A stretch of DNA of 64,000 nt from Teratosphaeria epicoccoides (Eukaryota > Ascomycota > Dothideomycetes > Mycosphaerellales > Teratosphaeriaceae). The stretch is taken from positions 124,001 through 188,000 of the forward strand of contig JADDMT010000038.1 in the NCBI GenBank assembly GCA_021401465.1. The letters are read 5' to 3'. The notes under the pieces are model-generated. The model was not told the DNA's origin. It did not search any database and worked only from the letters and a program-made list of their open reading frames with translations. Positions 32,458-42,296 of the stretch are shown here, one piece after another. The first letter of the stretch is position 1. The number at the start of each line of letters is the position of its first letter. A program made the translations under genes and the position numbers.

Positions 32458-34651
32458 TTACTCATCATTGACCGACGCGAATTTCTCCTGCAACGAGTTC
32501 AAGAGATCCTCATATTTCTTGACAATCTTCTCCTCGCCCTCGGAAGGCAGCTCAAACTTCATACTCCTCAACCTGGTCTGGATCTCGGATGTGTTCTCTC
32601 TGACCTTATTCCAGCTCTGGCCCTGTCCAATAGCCTTCTGTGCCTCATCGTGATACGCCATCATGTTCTTCATCATCCAGAATGTCTTCCACAGCGGACA
32701 GAACTGGTCGTAGTCGGAGTAACCATTCTGCTGCAAGAAATCTTCCTTGATGAGAGTAGCGATGTCCAGCGTTATCTTGTCTGGGTCGCCAAGAGCGGAT
32801 TTGCCAACAAGCTGCACGACCTGGTCAAGATCTTCAGAGGTCGACAAGATTTCAGCGAAACGCTCACGCAAACGAGGGAACTCTGGATTGTCCTTTTGGT
32901 AGAATGCCTCAAGCGTGTTGGTGTACTTCGAGTACGAGGCCGATGTGTTGATCGATGGGAAATGCTTCCGTTGCGCAAGCTTCTTGTCCAACCCCCAAAA
33001 GACCTGGACTGCCAAAGCAACAGGTAGAAGGTCAGTACATGTCTCAAACACAGACTATCCTCTTGCCAAGCAGTACTGACCTATACCGAGTGTAGAAGAC
33101 GTCACCGGATCGGAAAAGTCACCACCGGGCGGACTGACGGCACCGACGATAGAGACTGCACCTTTCCTCTCTGGAGAGCCGAGGGCGACGACGCGTCCAG
33201 CGCGCTCGTAGAAAGAAGCCAGTTTGGCACCCAGGTAGGCAGGGAAACCTTGGTCAGCAGGCATTTCTCCCAAGCGACCAGAAATCTCACGCAGAGCCTC
33301 AGCCCACCGCGAAGTGGAGTCAGCCATCATAGCCACAGCCTTGCCTTGATCGCGGAAGTACTGGAGTGGCAGATTAGTCAATGGCCCGAAGTAAGGAGAA
33401 GTCAGTGGTTCCATCAACCAGCCGACTGAATGGTAGGAGAGCCTTCGACCGCTTGTTCAGCGAGTGACGAGGCCGGCAGCACGTATCTGACGGCTGATGG
33501 ATGGAGACACTGGGGATTTCCTTTGCTTACTTCGGCGACTGTAATTCCTGTGTAGATAGAGGCCTCACGCGCAGCCACAGGCATGTTGGAGGTGTTTGCA
33601 ATGAGGCAGGTACGCTTCATGATTGGCTCCTGCCTGCCGTCGACATCAATAGTAAGCTGGGCAACAAGTTAGCATACGAGTTTCGAGATTCATGCTAGGT
33701 CATTTCACCTCCGGAAAGTCCATCAATACTTCAGCCATCTCGTTTCCACGCTCTCCGCACCCAACGTAAACAATGATATCCGAATTGGAGAACTTGGACA
33801 CAGACTGTGAAATCACAGTCTTGCCACAGCCGAAAGCACCAGGGATACAGACTGTACCACCCTGCACTCCAGGGAACAGGGCGTCCAGAACTCTCTGCCC
33901 GACGATGAACGGCTCCTGCGAGCTCAGCTTGTCTGTCACTGGCCTTGGTACACGCACAGGCCACTCATGCATCATGCTGTACTCGCTCTTCTTGCCTTCA
34001 AATTCGATCTCCAAGATCTTGGTATCGACAGTGTAGGAGCCCTTCTTGGGCATCTTCGTGATCGTTCCACGAGCACGGGGTGGGAGGAGGATGCGGTGCT
34101 CGTTCAACAAGGAGTTCTCGTAGACGATACCGAAGCAGTCACCACCGGTGATGTGGTCGCCTTCCTTGAACTTGTCGGAGGGTGTAAATTCCCATTTTTT
34201 CTGGCGGTCGAGGGAGGGTACGTCAATGCCACGAGGGATGTAAATGCCTGCCATCACCGTATTAGCCTATGGCGCAGCTTGTCAAGTCTTCCGTGCGCAT
34301 ACTGTTCGTCTCATCGCTGATTCCTTTCAGCGGTCTCTGAATCCCATCATAGATAGTCTCCATCAACCCCGGACCCAGCTCAACAGACAATGGCTTGCCC
34401 GTCCGGAACACCGGGTCACCGACAGTGACACCAGCAGTCTCCTCGTAGACCTGAATCGTAGCTCTGTCCGCATCGATACGAATGACTTCTCCAACCAGCT
34501 GATCATGGCCGACTTTACAAAGCTCGTACATGGCACATCCGATCATGTTCTCGGCGACAATGACAGGTCCAGAGACGGAGAAGATGGAGCCTTGCTGGGT
34601 CTCCTCTTGCGTGCTGGCCGTTGGCTTCGGTGTCGTGTTCTTGGGAGGCAT
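32458..34651 (-). CDS. vma1: V-type H+-ATPase catalytic subunit A, five exons
   Basis: The ATP-hydrolysing subunit of the V1 head, which drives vacuolar acidification. Exons: 34303-34651, 33709-34247, 33531-33656, 33081-33360, 32458-33008; introns of 55, 52, 170 and 72 nt. They join in phase to 614 residues, the usual family length. Motifs: [20 protein letters not shown] at the N-terminus, P-loop [26 protein letters not shown], and [20 protein letters not shown]. The C-terminal helical domain ends with EKFASVNDE. There is no intein at the GCGERG position where Saccharomyces carries one. The start is set at [10 protein letters not shown] to match family length; the same frame runs open 125 codons further upstream (described separately). 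The 170-nt third intron is the longest resolved here. Confidence 0.95.
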
Positions 34652-35026
34652 ATTGGCGGTGGATTGCGCAGCTTCGGTGCTTTCGTCTTGTTCGTGATTC
34701 GTGTCTGGCGAGACCTTATCTTCCGTCTCCACGTATCCTTCTTGCAGCGTGGCCTTGAGTGGACTTGAGGGCCGTGGATGCAACGGGTTCTGCAGCAAAA
34801 GCACAGGACTGACTGGCACACTCGGCGGTAGAGCGATGTCTTCGGGTCTGCGCAAGGGGTCCTCGTCGGCGTCGATTGTGCCGTCTTCACCAAAGAATGG
34901 TGACGGCTTCGAAGTCGGAGCGGTGTGAGGTCGCTGGGATTCGAGGGAGCGACGCTCAATATCCTTCCGCCGGATGAGATCGAGTAGAGAAGGCCTAGCT
35001 TTGAGGCGAGGACGAAGACCTAGCAT
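34652..35026 (-). other. In-frame 125-codon extension ahead of vma1
   Basis: The vma1 frame stays open from 35026, starting [20 protein letters not shown] and passing [17 protein letters not shown] before the canonical start. Composition is protein-like: basic at the start, then acidic and Pro-rich. It is not part of V-ATPase A subunits as I know them. It could be an upstream exon read through, a longer isoform with a new targeting segment, or a fused fragment of a lost gene. Confidence 0.5.
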
Positions 35027-35747
35027 ACACCGTACATGAAGTATGCACCACTCAGAACAAGCTTCCGTCGGTGAGCTCTAGGTTCGAGCTCATGTAGGAA
35101 GGTCTTGGCATCTGATGACGACGGTACGTTGGTGTGCACGGACAGAAACGGTCAAGCTTGGAGATTCAACTAATATATTGATCACCACATTTTCACATTT
35201 TACAAATAGCATGGGAAGCTCCATCTGGACAAAGTCATCGAGCCTGAGGCAAAACACTGGATCCATGCAGTCAGCAGCCCAGGAACAGAGACCAAACTGT
35301 GGGATCAGCTGAATCATGAACGAGCACACTCGGCTACTCGTGCGCCCATGTTTGAAGAATGAAAACCTGCTCTGAATCGTAGTATTGTGCATGGTTTTAC
35401 CCACTACTGCGACCTATGCACAACGTAGGCGCGGTTCCAGACGTCAGGTGCAGGAATCAGAATCGCATTCTTGCGCAGTCTTAAAGTGTTGCAGTGGCTT
35501 GCACCTATTTCGGGAGGAGAGCATTTGCCCAATCGCTTTACCTAGCATTGCAGTGACCCTTCTGAGCAGGATTCAGCCCCCACCGCAAGGTCGCTTTGTC
35601 GGACATTGAGTGGCCGCATTTTCAGGTGCTGCCGCACAGGGAAGCTGAGGTCCTCCCAGGAAAGTCATACAAGGAAGCGATGACCCTCCGCTTTCTTGAT
35701 GTTCTACTCGAGGCGCGATCTGCTTGGTCTGCTGTTCAACTTGAGGA
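35027..35747. other. Spacer upstream of vma1 and of the OST-alpha relic
   Basis: No recognised protein. An open plus frame from 35596 leads towards the OST-alpha relic but shows no homology by eye. Confidence 0.4.
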
Positions 35748-37049
35748 TTGCATCGAAACCTCGCGGTCACGGAATGGACTTGTTGCAACGTCGCTGTCGA
35801 AAAGGACTACATCATTGAGGTGCCTGTACTCGGGGACTATACTGTCCATCACCTTCTCTTATACATCTCGACGGCTACTAAACTTCTTGCAACGCTAAGC
35901 TCCTTCTCGCTGATCTTGGGTCACGCAATGCATCATTAACAGCCGCTGGAGGAACGCCAGTCAGTTCTTTCACAAATGTGTAACTACATTGACAGAGGTG
36001 CTGACCAGGGACAGCATCGTCCGCATTCTGTTCATGTTCGACCGCCAATACGTCCATTGTGAAATCTTATGGAATCTTTACACGCCATTCATTCTGGCAA
36101 ATTCCCGACCTTACTGTGCAACTGCATTGCACCAACGCTCCATCAGTGGAAGGAATTTTCTCGAACGATCAAGCCAACGGCTTGGCCATGGCCGTTCTCC
36201 TGGATCAGATCATATCATTCTTCAACATTGTCCGGGCAATCGTCTTCCAGTATCGTATCGTCAAAGTGCTACTCGTTATCGCAGCTGTTCTTACAGAGTT
36301 TTTAGGTCGCTACTGTGCCGATACATCTAGTCCAGTCTTCGCGCTCATCTGGATCCTGGTCATGGACTTGCTCTCGATCACTTGGGCGAAAGGCTGCCTC
36401 TTGTATTTCTACTTGCAAGTCAAAAAAGACATCAAGGGTCATCCGGCCGGGCTCAAGCTAATCTGCATCACGCCGGTCATCTACGTCGCGGTAGTTCAGA
36501 ACCTCCTTTTCGCGTATCTCTTCAGCTCTCCCCACAAAGCAGCCAGCAGGACCAGCGCATTGGCCTGTCACAAACCGTTTTCAACGTGGCGACATTGGTA
36601 TACTCAATTTCACACATCTTTGCTTACGGCTGGACGCCGCATAAAATGAGCAAGCGCCTGACATCTGCGAGCAACGAAGTGAGGTACTTATCGTTTTGGA
36701 AGGCTCTCTTCGACGCGTGGAATGTCTGGGACATCTCTAAAACCGTCGCGCTAGGACTGCGCTGGATGTTGTGGGCGATAGGGTCACGGGACACAACCTG
36801 GACGTCGAGAGTACTGTTGAGTCGGAGCTCATGGAGGTCGAACCTCTGAGTTGTAGCAAAAGCAAGCCCATGGAGGTGTCTCTACAATCTGTTTCAACGA
36901 ATAGCTCAAGGGAGGACCAGGCACTAGATCTCCTGCCTGTCTGGATTCCACCGAACAAACCCCTAGACGATGCTGCCGGTATGCTGCTGGCGGTGCAACA
37001 TTCAAATTTTAGTGCAGCCTGTCGAGCCTTGGCCACAGCTATTGAATGA
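35748..37049 (+). pseudogene. Decayed OST-alpha/TMEM184 (DUF300) membrane protein
   Basis: The family is a seven-helix membrane protein group that includes organic solute transporter alpha. Pieces in order but in four frames: DYTVHHLLLYISTATKLLAT (35.8 kb), SIVRILFMF (36.0 kb), LLCNCIAPTLHQWKEF and RTIKPTAWPWPFSW (36.1 kb), then SFFNIVRAIVFQYRIVKVLL through LGRYCADTSSPVFALIWI and LLYFYLQVKKDIKGH (36.2-36.5 kb). DQRIGLSQTVFNVATLVYS and FAYGWTPHKMS come next (36.6 kb), and DAWNVWDI with an acidic tail closes it. Shifts occur near 35.95, 36.10, 36.20, 36.55 and 36.77 kb. The one near 36.55 kb falls in GCAGCCAGCAGGACC and looks like a single-base event. Some gaps could be introns, but the others have no usable splice sites. 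The family assignment is good. Confidence 0.75.
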
Positions 37050-37443
37050 TGCAGACGCAAGCCAAAGACTCGTGCCGCTATCAATCGATGCCGAGCACCA
37101 TGCAGGACCAGCGAGTGTCATTGTGGATCCTTATAGCTACCAGGAGAGCCCATTGCCCTAACGATACAATCTACGTTGTCGAATGTATTCAGTGCCGAGA
37201 TCCAAGAAAGCAGGACGTGTCATTTCAGGAACAGCTTTGCTCAGTCCCTGTCTGTTGATCTCAAGGGTGGTTCAAGGCACACTGCGCGGCCACCGGAGTC
37301 CATAGCTGTGTAAGCGTGTTGATCTAAGTTCTTGATCACATCACCTCACGACCTCAACCCACCCTCGACAATATCGAGATATGAGGCCACTGATTCTCAT
37401 CTTCTCGTCTTGCACGCCTCTCGCGCCTATATCTGGCATTACT
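37050..37443. other. Spacer
   Basis: Only short frames; nothing recognised. It separates the OST-alpha relic from the minus-strand secreted protein gene. Confidence 0.5.
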
Positions 37444-37805
37444 TCAGTGGTTCGAGGCACAATACCGGTACGCCTCCCTAATGCCGCCCTCCCCACCGAG
37501 GAATTTTCCGCACCCCACGTCGCCCAAGTCGTTCTTCGTCAAGCGCTTCGTCAGCCTCAAGTGCTGATACTGGTCTCGGCGGTTGGCAATGCACTGGTGA
37601 AGGTCAGCTGAGATCCTACAACAGGACTGCATCCGCGCTGTGGGGGCAAGATGGGATGGACGCTTACGCAGTAACTCTCCAGGTGCATCACGTCCTTGCA
37701 GAAGCCGTCGTCATCGCAGCCGTTATCGCACCACATCCAGGCACCTGAAGCCGATGCTAGGGCGGGCAGCCAGATCAAGAGGAGGCTTGGGTTGAGGGAT
37801 TTCAT
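37444..37805 (-). CDS. Small secreted cysteine-rich protein, two exons
   Basis: Exon 1 is 37668-37805, intron 37627-37667 (GTAAGC...ATGCAG, 41 nt), exon 2 is 37444-37626, joined in phase 0 to 106 residues. The N-terminus is a clear signal peptide (MKSLNPSLLLIWLPALASAS). The mature part has nine cysteines by my count: GAWMWCDNGCDDDGFC, then SYC, SCC, HQC, VGC and YRYC. Without splicing, the frame would run into a Cys-poor tail, so the intron is supported by the cysteine pattern as well as by the good donor. No family recognised. Small size, secretion signal and disulfide potential fit an effector or antimicrobial-type protein, which is inference. A shorter 30-nt intron ending at CCCACAG is possible but would keep the Cys-poor frame. 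Confidence 0.6.
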
Positions 37806-39044
37806 GTTGGTTGACGTGAGGCGAGAAAGCTGGGGTGACGGTTGGTGAGAAGAGCGCAATTCCAGGAAGAGGGGAAGCTTTGGGAACGCGATCACATGTA
37901 TATGTAGTGACAATTAGCGTATGTCTCGTTCTGCTCTTCGGTGGGTTGCTTTGGCGTTCCCTTGCGGCAACTTGCAGTAGTACAAGCTTTGCAGTTTGGA
38001 CTCTGGACAAAGGCTCTTAGGCGTAGTCACCACTGATGACTTCCGAATCTATTCTCACCATCATTCGGGTACTGAAGGCATTTGACACTTTCGCAAAAGG
38101 CCATCGCCTTCGAGCAGTCACGTCTGAACGGTTTCTTGCCGGAGCAAAGGGCTTGTCCGTCTAATCCGTGATGCTAGTGGAGGCCAAGGCCCCTGCAGTA
38201 ATGCCGATTGTCTATGTGCGGCCGCCGTCGCGCATGTCTAACGATATCCCACTCGATCTGCTGCTAGAGCTCTTGTTGAGATCCTTGGACTGAAACATCC
38301 CGGCGACGCTTTGCTTCAGACAATCTCAGAGCATTGATACGACCGTACTGATTACGACAAACGCACTTAAGAGTAGCAATTATCTATGCAGATTACTTCG
38401 TAATAGCAACAAAATTGGTCACTCATTTATCGTGATGTTCAAGCCAAGTTGTGTCTTCGACAGGCACGGCAGCATCGCAGCGCTCGAGAATTTCACATCG
38501 TCGACACGACGACGCATCAGACTCAATTGCTGGATCAATCGCGGATACCCGAATATCATTGGCGGGAGTTCGGGCAAGTGAGTTGTCGCCAGACAAATAT
38601 CAAATGGCTGAAGGTCTCGGAGACGGTGTAGAGATAGCGGTGAACCGGTAATGAGTCCCACGGAGAGTCGATAGCTTCACAAAAGTTGTGGAGGATAACA
38701 CGTGCTCATATGGACTGCAAGGAGAGATTAAAGCGCAGGTGTGTGACTGTTGTCAAGGTACCAGACGCTGTCGCTTGTAAATACATGTACATGTATGTTT
38801 CTATCCCCCGCACGGACCGCCTCCAGCGCGTCTTTGTTTAGCGTTGGACATGGCGCCGCGTCTTTTTCGTGTCGGGGTTTCGATTCACTCTTGCCTTATG
38901 TTATACCGCTTCACTGCGGCAGCCCCAGAGCCGCGACGGGCCAGCACATGGAACTTGCATGGCATCTAGGATCTCTGGCCGTCATGTCTCTGATATTGAC
39001 AGCCACGACATCATCTCACGCCAGGAGCATCACTCTCCAACACT
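37806..39044. other. Spacer with an F-box-like relic, upstream of the ligase gene
   Basis: No full protein is recognised. A short F-box-like frame (38234-38293) is listed separately. The region next to 39045 would be the ligase promoter; no specific site is supported. Confidence 0.45.
38234..38293 (+). pseudogene. F-box motif relic
   Basis: A 19-residue frame reads MSNDIPLDLLLELLLRSLD and stops. The D-I-P-x-D-L-L-x-E-L-L pattern resembles the start of an F-box. Very short, so it may be chance. Confidence 0.25.
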
Positions 39045-42011
39045 ATGACACTACCATTTGCATATCTTAGCAAACTATTATGCGCGCTCGAGGAGCTCGA
39101 GACTCGACATCCACCAATACTGCCGGTGTACAAGAGGAACGAACTAGCCCAGTCCGCGATCGAGCAATGGTTCAAATCTCACCGACGTGCCATTGACGAC
39201 CTGGACGAGGCTGGAGGGACGGCTTTACTGTCTTCACTTTTGCCCGAGAGAAGAACGGATCGTGTCTATGGTCTGCAAGCCAAGGGTCTTTGCCATTTAC
39301 TATGCCGAGCCTTAGACATTTCTGTTGGCGGGCGAAGCATTCTGAGAGGATATCTCGACCAAGGTAATGGCGACCTTGGAGAATGTATGGGGCGTTACAT
39401 ACGCGACCGAGGGCCTCCGGCTCGTCCGTCGGTCACACTGGACGAGGTCGATGTCTTGTTACAGCAGATGGCCTCACAGTGTCGGTTTTCGGGCTCTACA
39501 GTCAGAGCTGTGGGTAGGTCGAGCTCCTTGGAACAGAAAAATAGGCTTCTAGCCAACATCTTCAAGAGGGTGGCGGCAGACGAGGCCAAGTGGCTTGTTC
39601 GATTGATTCTTAAGGACTTTGCGCCCGTCACAGTAAGCGAGAAGACTGTTCTGCAGTCATTCCATTTCCTGCTTCCCGACTTGCTGCAGTTCCAGAACAG
39701 CTTTCAAGTGGCTGTGGCCCTTTTGAAAGAACAGTACTTCCGTCAGTATCCTGCACGTCCGGATACAAGGTCAATCACGTTGCATCGAAGGACTGTTGCG
39801 CATGCCATCAAGCCGAAGGTGGGAGTCAAAATCGGCAAGCTAGAAATGGACAAGGCGAGAAGTATTGACAGCTGTTTCAAGATGTTGGGAAGCCATCGTT
39901 GGGTCCTTGAGCGGAAGTACGACGGCGAGTATTGCGAGATTCACGTCGATCTGAGTAAGTCGGCCAATCTCAAGCAGTGCATCACTATCTTCTCAAAGAG
40001 CGCGAAGGAGAGTACCAATGACCGAGGAGATGTACTCGGAACGCTTGTCAAATGCTTTGGACTCGGTACGTCCAACTGCAAATTTGATCGCAAAGCGATC
40101 TTTCTCGGCGAGCTCGTGGTGTATTCTGATCAGCAGCGATGTGTCTTGCCTTTCGACAAAATCAGAAAGCACGTCTCACGATCAGGCTCGTTCTTGGGGA
40201 CTGATCAAGACTCACCAAAGCATGCGCACGAGCATCTAGCGATCGTGTTCTTTGACCTGCTTTTGCTCGATGACGAGCTAATCATGAACAAACCAGTCGA
40301 AGAGCGACGGGCCTGGCTTCGAGAGTCATACACGAAAGTTCCTGGCCGAGCTTGGAGTGCAGAATGGAAGATTGTCGACTTTGCAGGAGGTACCAAAGCA
40401 AAGGCGCTATTGATGCAGCAATTAGCTGCCTCGATGGTGCAACGATGTGAAGGTCTTGTCCTAAAGCCATGCGGAGTGCCATATTTCTGCCTAGAGCCTC
40501 CTGCAAATGGTATCAGGACCCGCTACGTCAAGCTCAAGCAGGACTATATCGAGGGCATGGGGGAAGAAGCAGATTTTGCTGTCATTGGCGCTAGCTACAA
40601 TGCACAACAAGCTCAAAGCAGCGGACTGCCAGGTATCAAATGGACGGACTTCCACCTTGGCTGTGTGGTCAATGCCGAGGCGGTGCAGAAGTCTGATGCA
40701 AGGCCGGTCTTCCAAGTTGTCTACACAATACAGCAAGCAGCATGCATTCCTAAGCCGATCTTGCAGCACCTAAACACATATGGCAGACATCGAGCTCGAA
40801 GTTTCGACACCGTCAAGACAGCAGTCAAGTTCGACGTACAGATGTCCAATCACGTCAAGATTGATGTCGTTTTTGATGAGCCCTTCGTCCTAGAGGTGCT
40901 CGGTTCAGGCTTTAGCAGGCCATCAAATTGCGATTTTTCCATGCTCCGACACGCTCGGGTCAAGAAGCACCACCAAGATCGATCTTGGAGAGATTGCGTG
41001 ACGTTCGAAGGGCTTCAAGATCAAGCTGCAGCAGCGAAGAATTCTCCAGTAGAGTCAGAGTCCCAGGCGACGAGGGACTATGTAAACGAACTCCAGAAGA
41101 GGCTGAAGCATAGGCTTGAAAGCCAGGGCACCCTATCACCCCGATCGAGAGGGGCACGGACACCCAGTACTGCAGCAACAGTATCACCAGACTGCAGACC
41201 TTGGCTGACGACCAAAAGCCCAGGTCGAAAACGCTCGGCGGAATGGAGCGATACTGGAGGTGCTGACCTGGATGGGACGACGCTGGTAGAGCTTGCCTCG
41301 GGACAGTGTCATGAAGCCCGGAAAGGCGGCCTGGCCACTCCGTGTCCACCATCGAAGAGACATTGCTCCAGGGATCAAGCGCAATCTTCAAGACCCTCTC
41401 AACGACATTCAGTACCTTTTGCAGCCATTACGAACAAGGCCATAAAACGCTTTAATGCGTCCGATGACCTTTATGAGTCTTCAGCGGCTCCACCAAAACC
41501 ACGGCAGAAGCTCCCACCTCCGATACAGCTCCCGTCGACGCCTCCGTCGACGCCAGAGGGGCACTGCACATCAACCCTATGCCTCTTCCAGAACTCTGTC
41601 GTCTTCCTCTCCCCCTGCATCGCCAGCACACCCTACATCACCCAGGATCTTCTGGCATCTCACAGCATCGTCTGCGCCTCCAAACTATCGTACTGGAACC
41701 GCGACAGCTACGCACATGTGCCGGGAACAGATACAGTGTCCGAGAGTCAATCATACGCCGACCGCCGCAAAATTGTTCTGGTAGAAAGGAACAGGGTCGA
41801 AGCCACGAAGGCCGTCTTGAAACAGATGGTGGCGCTGAACAAGGGGCATTTGCGGGAGAGGATTGAGGTCTGGGATTGGAGGGTGCTTGAGATGTGCAAA
41901 GCGCATGATTTGCGTGCTGAAGATTTGAAGAGGGATCTTATTGGGGCTACGATTGTTGGTGTTGCGGGTGTGGTGTTTGTTTCTAGGATACCCGCATTCA
42001 TGTTGGTGTGA
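39045..42011 (+). CDS. ATP-dependent DNA ligase, ligase-IV-like, atypical
   Basis: A nuclear-type DNA ligase that would seal nicks through a lysyl-AMP intermediate. Single exon, 988 residues. An N-terminal helical domain (about 1-250) precedes the nucleotidyltransferase domain. Motif I is ERKYDGE with catalytic Lys at about 291, motif III FLGELVVY, motif IV EGLVLK, and motif V YVKLKQDYIEG. The OB-fold end holds RHARVKKHHQDRSWRDC as motif VI. All active-site residues seem kept, so it should be active. After about 680 comes a long disordered Ser/Pro-rich linker, then a C-terminal piece (VVFLSPCIASTPYI through KIVLVERNRVEATKAVL) that may be a degenerate BRCT domain. Canonical ligase IV has tandem BRCTs and an XRCC4-binding linker, so this is probably the second fungal ligase-IV-like paralogue. 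The role is unproven. Confidence 0.88.
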   Translation: MTLPFAYLSKLLCALEELETRHPPILPVYKRNELAQSAIEQWFKSHRRAIDDLDEAGGTALLSSLLPERRTDRVYGLQAKGLCHLLCRALDISVGGRSILRGYLDQGNGDLGECMGRYIRDRGPPARPSVTLDEVDVLLQQMASQCRFSGSTVRAVGRSSSLEQKNRLLANIFKRVAADEAKWLVRLILKDFAPVTVSEKTVLQSFHFLLPDLLQFQNSFQVAVALLKEQYFRQYPARPDTRSITLHRRTVAHAIKPKVGVKIGKLEMDKARSIDSCFKMLGSHRWVLERKYDGEYCEIHVDLSKSANLKQCITIFSKSAKESTNDRGDVLGTLVKCFGLGTSNCKFDRKAIFLGELVVYSDQQRCVLPFDKIRKHVSRSGSFLGTDQDSPKHAHEHLAIVFFDLLLLDDELIMNKPVEERRAWLRESYTKVPGRAWSAEWKIVDFAGGTKAKALLMQQLAASMVQRCEGLVLKPCGVPYFCLEPPANGIRTRYVKLKQDYIEGMGEEADFAVIGASYNAQQAQSSGLPGIKWTDFHLGCVVNAEAVQKSDARPVFQVVYTIQQAACIPKPILQHLNTYGRHRARSFDTVKTAVKFDVQMSNHVKIDVVFDEPFVLEVLGSGFSRPSNCDFSMLRHARVKKHHQDRSWRDCVTFEGLQDQAAAAKNSPVESESQATRDYVNELQKRLKHRLESQGTLSPRSRGARTPSTAATVSPDCRPWLTTKSPGRKRSAEWSDTGGADLDGTTLVELASGQCHEARKGGLATPCPPSKRHCSRDQAQSSRPSQRHSVPFAAITNKAIKRFNASDDLYESSAAPPKPRQKLPPPIQLPSTPPSTPEGHCTSTLCLFQNSVVFLSPCIASTPYITQDLLASHSIVCASKLSYWNRDSYAHVPGTDTVSESQSYADRRKIVLVERNRVEATKAVLKQMVALNKGHLRERIEVWDWRVLEMCKAHDLRAEDLKRDLIGATIVGVAGVVFVSRIPAFMLV

Positions 42012-42296
42012 AGTTGCGTTGGGAATTTGGGAAAGCAGGACCTGGAATTCGATAGAGAGATGAGGTATTGAGCATACTTGGATATAGCTTTGTTCTTGGG
42101 CGAAGCTATGATACAAGACAACGCATGCGACCCAGCTCCTGTCGTAATCTTCTGTGTTCGAGCCCCTGTTGTTCGCGTAACCATGTCACGCAACCTCCCA
42201 TGAAAACGCCTCGGACACCTCGCTTGCTAGTCCATCAAGTGAACCAAGCTCACCACACACAATCGCCCGCGTCCCCTGTAGCCTCAAACCCTCCCA
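42012..42296. other. Convergent intergenic gap between ligase and SDR
   Basis: The ligase gene (+) and the SDR gene (-) converge here, so the 285 bp probably hold both 3' ends. No terminator motif can be assigned. Confidence 0.5.

Noticed and set aside
33709..33830. Possible intein in vma1, as in Saccharomyces
   Set aside because: The sequence runs directly through [15 protein letters not shown] with no insertion at the known intein site.
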